NCBI RefSeq assembly: GCF_026283965.1
Contig: NZ_JAPDPD010000005.1
Location: 160,030-224,029 of the forward strand
Reading direction: 5' to 3'
Length of the DNA stretch: 64,000 nt
Source: Dyella subtropica
GTDB lineage: Bacteria; Pseudomonadota; Gammaproteobacteria; Xanthomonadales; Rhodanobacteraceae
The notes beneath the pieces are model-generated. The model did no database searches, was not told the origin of the DNA, and saw only the letters and a list, made by a program, of their open reading frames with translations. This document shows, piece by piece, positions 46,337 through 54,770 of the stretch. Numbering within the stretch: position 1 is the stretch's first letter; the number at the start of each line of letters is the position of its first letter. The translations under genes were made by a program, and so were the position numbers.

Positions 46337-46665
46337 CCCCCTGTGCAGCGGTGAGGACTGGACGATCAGGCCCCGAAGGGGGCGCAGGCACGGATGCCTG
46401 CGCCTTTTCGACACGACAGGGACGTCGTGTCCCCATGTCATCTAAGAGCTGGCCCGGCCAGCCCTCACGGACTCGGAGGGCGAAGCCCGTAGAGCGCGTA
46501 ACCGGGGTGCCCTTCTCTTTGGTTACTTTCTCTTGGGCAAGCAAGAGAAAGTGACCCGGCCTCCGGCAGGAGGACGGAAGCCCGCGGCAGGCGAACCAGA
46601 TCGCGACAACGCGAAAACCAAACGTCGACGCCACTGGACCCCGGCCTACGCCGGGGTGACGAGGT
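46337..46665. repeat. structured dispersed repeat, copy 1 (~330 bp)
   Basis: It matches 52562-52870 across most of its length (for example CTGTGCAGCGGTGAG and CCGGCCTCCGGCAGGAGGAC). Hairpins: 46381-46404 (GGCGCAGGCA / TGCCTGCGCC), 46410-46431 (GACACGAC / GTCGTGTC), 46521-46556 (15-bp stem) and the end stem CCCCGGC / GCCGGGG near 46639-46656. Between the copies the 46521 stem differs at four base pairs and both strands change together. Short ORFs in it are not genes. Confidence 0.85.
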
Positions 46666-46701
46666 AGAGATGGCGTCGCGAGCACCCGCCCCTCACCCCA
46701 A

Positions 46702-46724
46702 CCCTCTCCCCAAAGGGGAGAGGG
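46702..46724. repeat. CCCTCTCCCC hairpin after PHB depolymerase gene
   Basis: 10-bp perfect stem CCCTCTCCCC / GGGGAGAGGG with AAA loop, 12 bp downstream of the minus-strand depolymerase stop, with an A-tract next to it. A common dispersed element in this order that may serve as terminator. Confidence 0.55.
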
Positions 46725-46735
46725 AGAAAAAGCCA

Positions 46736-47761
46736 TCAACGCGACGGCACCAACCCCAACGCACCCACCGCATTCACAAGCCACCGCAGCTGCACCCCAT
46801 GGCGGCTGTCGTAATCGGCTCCCGAATATCCCCACCAGTCCCAGCATGCCTGCGGATTCAAAGGCGCCATGCTGGCGCGCGTCTGAGGATACAGAACGGC
46901 CACACCGTATACATCGGCCCAGCGATTGAACCCGGCATCCTTTACGAAGGCCTCGCCCACCGCTGTGGCGTTTTGCTTGCAGCCGTGGAATGCCACCAGC
47001 AAGCCGCAAGGCTTGCCGGCCAAGCAAGCCTGCGGAAGGTAGACGTAGCCCTCGTCTGCGAGGAAGGCATCCGCGCCATCAGGGCGATAGGCATTTTGGT
47101 CGAAACGCCGCAGCTCTCCTTTCGCCTCACCGGCCGCACGTGACGGCTTGCCGAATAGCTGACTGAATATTTCACCCGCCGCGTCGAAACCACAGTGACC
47201 CAGGTACGGCGCCGTCGACTTGTCGCAATCGTCGCCACTGGCGGCGATGGGCAAGTTATGCGCGAACGCACGCGCACCGTCGTCGCGCACCTGCATGCCC
47301 TTGAGTGCGGGATCACCGTCGCGCAACTGCTCGTAGAACGTCGCCGACGCCTCGGCCACGGAAGGCGCGACCACGGCATCGTCCTTGCCATGCAGCACGT
47401 AAACCCGCGCACGGGCCAACGACTTCAATGCACCGATCTCACCCGCCTCCGCACGCTGCCTGGCTCGCGCCACCAACGCCGGCACATCGGGCGCCGGCGT
47501 GCCCTTCATGCATGCACCTAGCGCAACCTCCAGCTTGCCGCCCGCGCAACCATAAGGACCACCGGCCACCAGCGCGACGTTCGGAAAGCGCTCGGGATAC
47601 GCCAACTGCACCTGGGTCGCCATATACGCGCCCGATGACAGGCCCGCCACGGCGACGCGCGACGACTCCAGTTTGAGCCTGGGCAACGACGTCGCATCGT
47701 CCGCGACCGCCTGGCCGGCCATGAACGGAACCACCAGGCACAACATCCTCAACCAACGCAT
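46736..47761 (-). CDS. secreted polyhydroxybutyrate depolymerase (type 2 catalytic domain)
   Basis: 341-aa exported esterase. Start 47761 (MRWLRMLCLVVPFMAGQAVA) provides the signal peptide. The lipase box SRVAVAGLSSGAYMATQVQL holds the nucleophile Ser. The oxyanion motif lies late in the chain, LLVAFHGCKQNATAVGEAFV, i.e. after the lipase box, which defines the circularly permuted type 2 depolymerases. Asp in YVLHGKDDAVV; possible His near the end (DSRHGVQLRW). It hydrolyses extracellular denatured PHB to oligomers. Directly downstream of a TonB receptor gene (20-bp gap, one operon). Confidence 0.85.
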   Translation of the reverse strand: MRWLRMLCLVVPFMAGQAVADDATSLPRLKLESSRVAVAGLSSGAYMATQVQLAYPERFPNVALVAGGPYGCAGGKLEVALGACMKGTPAPDVPALVARARQRAEAGEIGALKSLARARVYVLHGKDDAVVAPSVAEASATFYEQLRDGDPALKGMQVRDDGARAFAHNLPIAASGDDCDKSTAPYLGHCGFDAAGEIFSQLFGKPSRAAGEAKGELRRFDQNAYRPDGADAFLADEGYVYLPQACLAGKPCGLLVAFHGCKQNATAVGEAFVKDAGFNRWADVYGVAVLYPQTRASMAPLNPQACWDWWGYSGADYDSRHGVQLRWLVNAVGALGLVPSR

Positions 47762-47781
47762 GGCACTCACTCCCCTCAAGC

Positions 47782-49998
47782 TTAGAACTTGTAACGCGCC
47801 GCCAACGTCACCATGCGTGGCGCCCCGTAGAACCCGGTGACGATACCTAGCGCAGCGATGTTGTAGCCGGTGGTGCGGTAGGACTTGTTCGCCAGGTTGG
47901 TGCCTTGCAGGCTCAACGTCCACGGATCGTTGATCTGCCAGACCACGCCGGCATTCCACAACCCATAGGCACGCTGCGCGATCAGCGGCGACAGCGTGGT
48001 TTCGGGGAACACCATGCTCTGGTACGTGTAGTTGACCCGCGCACTGAGGTTGCCGCCGCCAGCTAGCGGATAGCTGTTCTCCAACGACAGGCCGCCCGAC
48101 CACTTCGGCGCGTTGGTGAATTTCTGGCTGTTGGCGATATTCACACCGCCGCTCATGAACTCGGTGTACTTGGTGTGGAGGTAGGCGAAGTTACCGCTGA
48201 AGGTCCAGTTGTCGGCAGGCTTCCATGCGAACTCCTCTTCCAGTCCATCGATATGACCCTTGCCGGCGTTGGTGAAGTCGCCAAAGAAGCCCTGGCTACC
48301 ATTCGGCAAGGTGTAGGACGTGAATACGGACAGCTGGATGTCCGAATAGATGTTGTGGAACGCCGCCGTATTCATCATCAGGCGACCGTCGAAGAAGCTC
48401 ATCTTGCTGCCGATCTCGAAGGACTGCACCTTCTCGTCCTTGATCGGCTTGCACGAATTCGGAATCGCCACGCAGTTCGCGCGGATGTTGTAGCCGCCGG
48501 AGTGGAAGCCTTCGCTATAAGTGGCGTAGAGCTTGACCTGCTCACTGGCGGTCCAGGCCAGCGACACCTTCGGCGAAGCGTTGCGCGACGTATGCGAGCC
48601 GCTGAAGTTGGCCGTGGTGGCGATGGGTGTGGTGAAGCTCTCGTCGGCGAAGGCGTAGTTCTGGATCAGCGCCGTCTTGGTCTCTTCGGTGAGTCGCAGG
48701 CCGACATCCAGGCTCCACTGCGGATGGAAATCCCAGGTCAGATCGCCGTAACCGGCAAAGCTCTTCGTGCCCATGCGCCCGCCGGTGCTGCCGTACTGCG
48801 ACAGATGCAGCGTGCTGAACGGCGGCGAGCCCAGGAAGATATTGTGGATCTGCCCGCTGGCCGCGCCCTTGAAGTAATACAGGCCGAACACGCCGTGGAT
48901 GGAGCCACCCGAGTCGTAGTTGGCCTGCAGTTCTTGCGAAAACTGGTGATCGCTGTACACCGCGTTGACGTCGGCAACCTTCACCGGCAGCGTGTCGAAG
49001 TCGATATTAGTGTCGGTCGACGACTCGCGATATGCCGTGATCGATTTCAGCGTCCACGCCTCGCTGGCGATCCAGTTGAGCGTCAACGCGGCGCCCGAGA
49101 GCTCCGTGTGATTGCGCTGCCCCATACCGCCGCGTGTATCGAAGTCGCTGGATAGCGGCTGATAGGCTGGATAGAACTTATTCGCGACCAGCATCTTGGC
49201 GCCGCGCGGATTGGAGTTGTCGCGCAGGCCGTCCACCGATAGCTCGGCGTTGAACGTGTTGGTCGGAAAGAAACCGAGCGTGGCACGTCCCGCATTAGTG
49301 TTTTTGTTGCCATTGCGGCTGTCGGCGATCAGGTTCTTGCCGAAACCATCGTTATGCTCGCTGGCCACGACCACACGGCCGCGCCATACACCGTCAGCCG
49401 TCGCGCCCCCGACATTGGCCTTGATGTCCTTCTCGCCATGCGTGCCGACGGTGGCTTCCACCGCGCCATTCAGCTGAGTCGGCAGTGGATTCGACACGTA
49501 CTTGATCGCGCCGCCGATGGTGTTCTTGCCGTACAGCGTACCCTGTGGACCGCGCAGCACCTCGATGCGGTTGACGTCGAATACATCCAGCAGCGCGCCC
49601 TGTGGACGTGCCATATAGACATCGTCCAGATAAATACCAACACCCGGATCGAAGCCCCAGGTCGGATCGGCCTGACCGACGCCGCGGATATACGCGGTGA
49701 GCGTGGTGTTTGAGCCACGTGCGGCATACACCTGCAGCGAAGGCACTTTGCCCTGCAGGTCGCCGAGATTCTGCACGTTCTGCTTGAACAGCGAGGCGGC
49801 GGTGAAGGCGCTGACCGCGATCGGCACGTCCTGCAGGGTTTCCTCGCGCTTGCGCGCGGTCACCTTGACCTCTTCGAGCTTCTTGGCCTCGGCCGGCCTG
49901 GCCGCCTGTGCGTCGGTCGCCTGCTGTGCATACAGCGGCGCGGCACAGACCATGCCGAACACGACCCCGATCGCCAGACTCAAATACGTGCGTTTCAT
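47782..49998 (-). CDS. TonB-dependent receptor (PHB-locus)
   Basis: 738-aa outer-membrane receptor. Start 49998 (MKRTYLSLAIGVVFGMVCAA), signal cut after YAQ. TonB box-like region KKLEEVKVTARKREETLQDV, plug domain with GVGIYLDDVYMARPQGALLD and RIEVLRGPQGTLYGKNTIGG, then a 22-strand barrel ending in the aromatic VTLAARYKF. No STN domain, so no direct sigma-factor signalling. Sequence class resembles receptors of Sphingomonas/Caulobacter type that import varied carbon compounds. Its operon mate is the PHB depolymerase and the divergent gene is a permease, so uptake of 3-hydroxybutyrate oligomers is the working idea. Confidence 0.85.
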   Translation of the reverse strand: MKRTYLSLAIGVVFGMVCAAPLYAQQATDAQAARPAEAKKLEEVKVTARKREETLQDVPIAVSAFTAASLFKQNVQNLGDLQGKVPSLQVYAARGSNTTLTAYIRGVGQADPTWGFDPGVGIYLDDVYMARPQGALLDVFDVNRIEVLRGPQGTLYGKNTIGGAIKYVSNPLPTQLNGAVEATVGTHGEKDIKANVGGATADGVWRGRVVVASEHNDGFGKNLIADSRNGNKNTNAGRATLGFFPTNTFNAELSVDGLRDNSNPRGAKMLVANKFYPAYQPLSSDFDTRGGMGQRNHTELSGAALTLNWIASEAWTLKSITAYRESSTDTNIDFDTLPVKVADVNAVYSDHQFSQELQANYDSGGSIHGVFGLYYFKGAASGQIHNIFLGSPPFSTLHLSQYGSTGGRMGTKSFAGYGDLTWDFHPQWSLDVGLRLTEETKTALIQNYAFADESFTTPIATTANFSGSHTSRNASPKVSLAWTASEQVKLYATYSEGFHSGGYNIRANCVAIPNSCKPIKDEKVQSFEIGSKMSFFDGRLMMNTAAFHNIYSDIQLSVFTSYTLPNGSQGFFGDFTNAGKGHIDGLEEEFAWKPADNWTFSGNFAYLHTKYTEFMSGGVNIANSQKFTNAPKWSGGLSLENSYPLAGGGNLSARVNYTYQSMVFPETTLSPLIAQRAYGLWNAGVVWQINDPWTLSLQGTNLANKSYRTTGYNIAALGIVTGFYGAPRMVTLAARYKF

Positions 49999-50074
49999 AT
50001 CGCCCCTCACGGTGAATGCACCCCGTCCCCCGGATGCTGATGCCGGGCAGATTAGGCGGCCGTCGCCGGCACCA

Positions 50075-50095
50075 CACTTGTACCTTCGTACAGTG
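50075..50095. promoter_or_regulatory. candidate operator in the divergent TonB/permease promoter
   Basis: A near-palindrome with core TGTACCTTCGTACA (50079-50092; TGTAC and GTACA arms around CTTC). The contained 10-mer ACCTTCGTAC also occurs 37 bp before the 3HB-oligomer hydrolase gene (41204-41213, reverse strand). Midway between two divergent starts. Confidence 0.45.
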
Positions 50096-50166
50096 CCGTG
50101 ACTTGCGGCACCTGGGGATACTCGCCGTCCACAACCTTCCGATGTTGATCATCGAGGACTGACCGA

Positions 50167-51564
50167 ATGGCGTTTCTGATCGTGCTGGCCGCGCTGTGTT
50201 TCCTGATGTTGGCGGCTTACCGCGGCTACAGCGTCATCCTGTTCGCACCCATCGCTGCGTTGGGGGCGGTGTTGCTGACCGACCCCGCGCTGGTCGCGCC
50301 GATGTTCACCGGTTTATTCATGGACAAGATGGTCAGCTTTCTCAAGCTGTACTTTCCGGTGTTCATGCTGGGCGCGGTGTTCGGCAAGCTGATCGAGTTG
50401 TCCGGCTTTTCCAAGGCCATCGTGGCCGCGACCATCGGGTTGGTGGGACGCAGCCGCGCCATGCTGTCCATCGTGCTGGTGTGTGCCTTGCTCACGTACG
50501 GCGGCGTGTCGCTGTTTGTGGTGGTGTTCGCGGTGTATCCGTTTGCCGAGGAATTGTTTCGCGAAGCGAATATTCCCAAGCGGCTGATTCCTGGCACCAT
50601 CGCCTTGGGTGCCTTCACCTTCACCATGGATTCGCTGCCGGGTACGGCGCAGATCCAGAACATCATCCCGACATCCTTTTTCGGCACCACGACATGGGCA
50701 GCACCGTGGCTGGGCACGCTCGGCTCGGCATTCATCCTGGTCATCGGCCTGCTTTATCTCGACTGGCGTCGCCGCAAGGCGGCTGCGGCCGGCGAAGGCT
50801 ACGGCAGCGCGCTGGTCAACGAACCCGCGCCATTCGAGAACGGCCGTCTTGCGCATCCGTTGATCGCTCTGCTGCCGCTGGTGATCGTCGGTGTCGCCAA
50901 CAAGCTGCTGGCAGACGCCATGCCGCGCTTCTACGGCGCGACCCAATCTTTCATTCCCGCTGTGATCGGCGAGGCGAAACCGGTGGTGCAGGAAGTCTCC
51001 AAGCTGGCCGCGATCTGGGCCGTGGAAGGCGCTCTTCTGCTCGGCATTTTGTGCGTGATGGCGTTTGCCTGGCGACCGGTGGTCGCCCACTTTGCCGAAG
51101 GCAGCAAGGCAGCTGTCGGCGGTGCCCTGCTCGCGTCGATGAATACCGCCTCCGAATACGGTTTCGGTGCAGTGATCGCCGCGCTACCTGGTTTCAAGCT
51201 GATCGCCGATACGCTGCATGCGATTCCGAATCCGCTGGTGAACCAGGCGATCTCCGTCACGGCATTGGCAGGCATCACGGGCTCCGCCTCGGGCGGCATG
51301 AGCATCGCACTGGCCGCGATGGCCGAGACCTTCATCCATAACGCGCAAACGGCGGGCATTCCGATGGAAGTGCTGCACCGGGTGGCCTCCATGGCCTCCG
51401 GCGGCATGGATACGCTGCCGCATAACGGCGCGGTGATCACCTTGCTGGCGGTCACCGGACTCACCCATCGGCAGTCGTACCGCGACATCTTCGCCATCAC
51501 CGTGATCAAGACCCTGGCCGTGTTCGTGGTGATCGCCGCTTATTACCTGACCGGCTGGGTTTAG
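50167..51564 (+). CDS. GntP-family permease, probable 3-hydroxybutyrate importer
   Basis: 465-aa inner-membrane transporter with about 12 helices. Begins MAFLIVLAALCFLMLAAYRG, has the GntP-type motif GAFTFTMDSLPGTAQIQN and the late GSASGGMSIALAAMAETFIH plus SGGMDTLPHNGAVITLLAV. Members close to this type are annotated as D-beta-hydroxybutyrate permeases; others import gluconate. Divergent from the TonB-receptor/PHB-depolymerase operon, which favours 3-hydroxybutyrate. Substrate not proven by sequence. Confidence 0.8.
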   Translation: MAFLIVLAALCFLMLAAYRGYSVILFAPIAALGAVLLTDPALVAPMFTGLFMDKMVSFLKLYFPVFMLGAVFGKLIELSGFSKAIVAATIGLVGRSRAMLSIVLVCALLTYGGVSLFVVVFAVYPFAEELFREANIPKRLIPGTIALGAFTFTMDSLPGTAQIQNIIPTSFFGTTTWAAPWLGTLGSAFILVIGLLYLDWRRRKAAAAGEGYGSALVNEPAPFENGRLAHPLIALLPLVIVGVANKLLADAMPRFYGATQSFIPAVIGEAKPVVQEVSKLAAIWAVEGALLLGILCVMAFAWRPVVAHFAEGSKAAVGGALLASMNTASEYGFGAVIAALPGFKLIADTLHAIPNPLVNQAISVTALAGITGSASGGMSIALAAMAETFIHNAQTAGIPMEVLHRVASMASGGMDTLPHNGAVITLLAVTGLTHRQSYRDIFAITVIKTLAVFVVIAAYYLTGWV

Positions 51565-51713
51565 ACCGACCGAATCTGGCCGCCGTCATGACGACGCCTT
51601 CCCCCCGTCCGCCGACGGATGACGTCGCTGTCGATTCGGAGCCGCACCGCCTGTGGTGCGGCTCTCCACCGCTCCGGCTTGCCGGGGCATGTCACAGCGA
51701 AGGAGCAAACAGC

Positions 51714-52415
51714 ATGTCGATCAAATCATGGGGGCTGGGCCTGCTGGCCCTGCTGTTGCTGATACCAGGCTTCGGCCTGCACGCGGCCTGCGTCGACAAT
51801 GTCGTGCTGGTGCACGGCAATACCGGCAGCCCGAGCGATTTCCAGAACACCTATGACCTTCTGCACCAAAACGGCTACAGCGATTCGCAGATCTACGCGC
51901 CCAGCTGGGGCAACCCCTACTGCGCCGCTTGCAACGACCACAACGGCAGCAACGAGCCGCCGGTAAGCGACGCCATCACCGCCGCCATCGCCGGCTCCTG
52001 CACCGGGCATATCGACGTCATCGGCCATTCGATGGGCGCCACCCTCGCCGCACATGAGATCGACAAACTCAATGTGGCCGACAAGGTCGACGTCTTCATC
52101 GGCATCGCCGGCGCCTTCCACGGCCTATGGTCCTGCGGCACCTATCCGTTCAACGTCGCCACGAACACCTGCGGCTACTGGGGCCTGTCCGTGAACAGCC
52201 CCTTCCTCAACAGCATCACCGGACACCGTTTCGGCCAAAAGATGTATTCGTTCAAATCCTGGATCGACGAAATCAACTGCTACGGCGGCGTATGCACCGT
52301 AGGCGGCGTGCACACCTCCAGCATCGACGGTGAAACAGACAGCTACACCTACAACTACGGCCACTACGGATTGCTCTGGTATACCGCGGCGGACCAATTA
52401 CTCCTGCTGCAATAA
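51714..52415 (+). CDS. secreted class 2 lipase/esterase-like alpha/beta hydrolase
   Basis: 233-aa exported hydrolase. Start 51714 (MSIKSWGLGLLALLLLIPGF) gives a signal peptide cut near LHAAC. Fold marks: NVVLVHGNTGSPSDFQNTYD (oxyanion strand and HG), nucleophile box IDVIGHSMGATLAAHEI, and a C-terminal His region NYGHYGLLWYTAADQ. Several Cys (PYCAACND, CYGGVCTVGG) could form disulfides. Small size and GHSMG box fit class 2 lipases (EstA/LipA-like). Lies downstream of the permease on the same strand, 149 bp apart; may assist ester or PHB-oligomer cleavage. Confidence 0.75.
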   Translation: MSIKSWGLGLLALLLLIPGFGLHAACVDNVVLVHGNTGSPSDFQNTYDLLHQNGYSDSQIYAPSWGNPYCAACNDHNGSNEPPVSDAITAAIAGSCTGHIDVIGHSMGATLAAHEIDKLNVADKVDVFIGIAGAFHGLWSCGTYPFNVATNTCGYWGLSVNSPFLNSITGHRFGQKMYSFKSWIDEINCYGGVCTVGGVHTSSIDGETDSYTYNYGHYGLLWYTAADQLLLLQ

Positions 52416-52427
52416 GCAACGCTACTT

Positions 52428-52553
52428 TTTGCCTTTGCCTTTGCCTTTGCCTTTGCCTTTGCCTTTGCCTTTGCCTTTGCCTTTGCCTTTGCCTTTGCCT
52501 TTGCCTTTGCCTTTGCCTTTGCCTTTGCCTTTGCTTTTGGTTTTGCCTTTGAT
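52428..52553. repeat. TTTGCC hexanucleotide tandem array
   Basis: 17 perfect tandem TTTGCC units (52428-52529) followed by four imperfect ones (TTTGCT, TTTGGT, TTTGCC, TTTGAT). Starts 12 bp after the lipase stop. A slipped-strand variable-number tract. Short ORFs through it (Gly-Lys or Leu-Pro repeats) are not supported as genes. Confidence 0.97.
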
Positions 52554-52561
52554 CTTCAGGG

Positions 52562-52870
52562 TCCCCTGTGCAGCGGTGAGGGCTGGACGATCAGGCCCCG
52601 AAGGGGGCGCAGGCATGGATGCCTGCGCCTTTTCGACACGACAGGGACGTCGTGTCGAAAAGCCCGGCCAGCCCTCACGAACCCGCAGGCGAAGCCGGAG
52701 GGCGCGTAACCGGGGTGGCCTCTCTTTTGGTTACTTTTCTCTGGCCAAACAGAGAAAAGTGACCCGGCCTCCGGCAGGAGGACGGAAGCCCGCCGCAGGC
52801 GAGCCAGGTTGCGATAACGCGACAACCGAGCGACAAGGCACTGGATTCCGGCCTACGCCGGAATGACGAA
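52562..52870. repeat. structured dispersed repeat, copy 2 (~310 bp)
   Basis: Second copy of the 46337-46665 element. Hairpins: 52606-52629 (10-bp stem), 52630-52661 (13-bp stem TTTTCGACACGAC / GTCGTGTCGAAAA), 52729-52764 (15-bp stem, loop GCCAAA) and end stem TTCCGGC / GCCGGAA near 52846-52863. It follows the hexamer array. Confidence 0.85.
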
Positions 52871-52956
52871 GTTAGGCAAGCAATTGCAAGCATCAGAAGA
52901 ACCATCCATTGCCCAGCCCCGTTATGATCCAGTCTTCCCCGTTAGGAAGACCGTCG

Positions 52957-54276
52957 ATGCCCCCGCGATGGAAAACCTGCCTGTTCCGAACCGTCGCGGC
53001 ACTCGCCGTGCTCGCCACCCCACCCTCTTTCGCAGCCAACACCAAGGGCGACGTACTCCTACTCCCCGATCGCGTATGGACGGCCGAAGGCAATAACACA
53101 CACACCGGCTGGGCCATCCTCGTGCATGAGGGAACCATCGCCGCTGCGGGGCCTACGGCATCCATCAGCGTGCCAGAAGGCACGCAACGTATCGAGCTCC
53201 CCGGCACCACGCTTACCCCCGGCCTGATCGACCTCCACTCCCACCTGTTCCTGCACCCGTACAACGAAACCCTGTGGAACGATCAGGTGCTGAAGGAACC
53301 GCAGGATTACCGCACGCTGGCGGCGGCGGCGCACGCGCGCGATACGCTGCTGGCAGGCTTTACCACGCTGCGCGACCTGGGCACGGAAGGCGCCGGTTAC
53401 GCCGATGTGTCGGTAAAGCGTGCGATTGACGAAGGCATGATTCCCGGCCCACGACTGTTCATCGCCACGCGCGCCATCGTGGCCAGCGCCAGTTATGGGC
53501 CGGGGCCGCGCGGCTTTCGCCCTGACATCGATCTGCCTGGTGGTGCCGAAGAAGTCAGCGGCGTCGATGCCGCCATGCGTGCGACGCGCGAACAGGCGGG
53601 CCATGGCGCGGACTGGATCAAGCTCTATGCGGACTACCGCGTCGGTCCGAATGGTGGCACCGTGCCGACTCTGTCAGCAGCCGAGATGAAAGCCATCGTC
53701 GATACCGCACATTTGTCCGGCCGCCCGGTGGCCGCGCATGCCGCCAGCGACGCTGGGGTGCGCATGGCGGTGGAGGCTGGCGTGGACAGCATCGAGCACG
53801 GCTATGGCGCCAGCGAAACCACTTTCCGTTTGATGAAGCAGCGCGGCGTGGCTTACGAGCCGACGCTGACGGCCGTGGAATCCACCGCGGAGTATTTCGA
53901 GCACTACGTGCCCGGGCAGAGCGAACCGACGCCGCGCATGCGCGAGGCGGAGCGCGCGTTCCGCACGGCGCTCAAGCTCGGCGTCACCATCGGCAATGGC
54001 AGCGATGTGGGCGTGTTCGCACATGGCAGCAATTGGCGCGAGCCGGCGGCGATGGTGCGCGCGGGCATGGCCGCCGCGCTGGCCTTACACGCGTCGACTG
54101 ACGTTGCGGCGCGCATCTTGCGCCAGCAAGATCGCTTTGGCCGCATCGCGCCAGGACTGCGTGCGGATCTCGCCGCGTTCAGCGGTGATCCCAGCCAACG
54201 GATCGACGATTTACAGCATCCCGTCTTCGTGATGAAAGACGGCACCATCTACCGCACGCCCGATCACACTCCATGA
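52957..54276 (+). CDS. secreted amidohydrolase-family protein
   Basis: 439-aa metal-dependent hydrolase. Start 52957 (MPPRWKTCLFRTVAALAVLA) with AGGAAG upstream gives a signal peptide ending near SFA. The amidohydrolase fold marks are TLTPGLIDLHSHLFLHPYNE (metal His-x-His), Lys in DWIKLYADYRVGP, HAASDAGVRMAV, IEHGYGAS, and GNGSDVGVFAHG with the metal Asp. Such exported imidazolonepropionase/prolidase-like members act on dipeptides or unknown amides in the periplasm. Substrate not assigned. The next gene overlaps by 4 bp. Confidence 0.85.
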   Translation: MPPRWKTCLFRTVAALAVLATPPSFAANTKGDVLLLPDRVWTAEGNNTHTGWAILVHEGTIAAAGPTASISVPEGTQRIELPGTTLTPGLIDLHSHLFLHPYNETLWNDQVLKEPQDYRTLAAAAHARDTLLAGFTTLRDLGTEGAGYADVSVKRAIDEGMIPGPRLFIATRAIVASASYGPGPRGFRPDIDLPGGAEEVSGVDAAMRATREQAGHGADWIKLYADYRVGPNGGTVPTLSAAEMKAIVDTAHLSGRPVAAHAASDAGVRMAVEAGVDSIEHGYGASETTFRLMKQRGVAYEPTLTAVESTAEYFEHYVPGQSEPTPRMREAERAFRTALKLGVTIGNGSDVGVFAHGSNWREPAAMVRAGMAAALALHASTDVAARILRQQDRFGRIAPGLRADLAAFSGDPSQRIDDLQHPVFVMKDGTIYRTPDHTP

Positions 54277-54761
54277 CCATCACCTTTCTAATCCGCCCCA
54301 TCGAGCCCCGCGACAACACTGCCGTCGCCGCCATCATCCGCACGGTGATGCCGGAGTTCGGCGCGGACGGCCCCGGCTTTGCCATCCACGACGCGGAAGT
54401 GGACACCATGTACGAGTCGTATGCGCGCCCGCGCAGCGCCTACTTCGTGGTCGAACGCGACGGCCTGGTGATCGGCGGTGGCGGTATCGCGCCGCTGGAG
54501 AATGGCGAGGAAGACGTGTGCGAACTGCGCAAGATGTATTTTCTTGCCGATGCGCGCGGCATCGGCGCCGGCAGCGCAATGATGCAACGCTGTCTGGACG
54601 CGGCCCGCGCGGAGGGTTTCCGACGCTGCTACCTTGAAACACTGACCGGCATGGATGCGGCGCAGGTGCTGTACAAGCGCAACGGCTTCGAGCCGCTGTG
54701 CGCGCCGATGGGCGGCACCGGCCACTTCAGCTGCGATCGCTTTTTCATCCGCGATTTGTGA
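54273..54761 (+). CDS. GNAT-family N-acetyltransferase
   Basis: 162-aa acetyltransferase. MTITFLIRPIEPRDNTAVAA opens the fold; acetyl-CoA loop LADARGIGAGSAMMQRCLDA; motif B ETLTGMDAAQVLYKRNGFEP. The ELRKMYFLADARG strand is typical of small GNATs acting on amino compounds or carnitine/amino-acid analogues. Start overlaps the amidohydrolase stop (ATGA), so translation is coupled. Substrate unknown. Confidence 0.88.
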   Translation: MTITFLIRPIEPRDNTAVAAIIRTVMPEFGADGPGFAIHDAEVDTMYESYARPRSAYFVVERDGLVIGGGGIAPLENGEEDVCELRKMYFLADARGIGAGSAMMQRCLDAARAEGFRRCYLETLTGMDAAQVLYKRNGFEPLCAPMGGTGHFSCDRFFIRDL

Positions 54762-54770
54762 GCGCCAGCC

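Noticed and set aside
46248..47027. minus-strand ORF through the structured repeat and into the depolymerase region
   Set aside because: The product is the translated dispersed repeat (a familiar false hypothetical protein) joined to antisense sequence.
52427..52553. CRISPR-like array
   Set aside because: A 6-bp unit without spacers is a simple tandem repeat, not a CRISPR. No cas genes are present.
52422..52616. ORF encoding a long Gly-Lys repeat
   Set aside because: It is only the TTTGCC array read on the minus strand plus the dispersed repeat; no support for translation.
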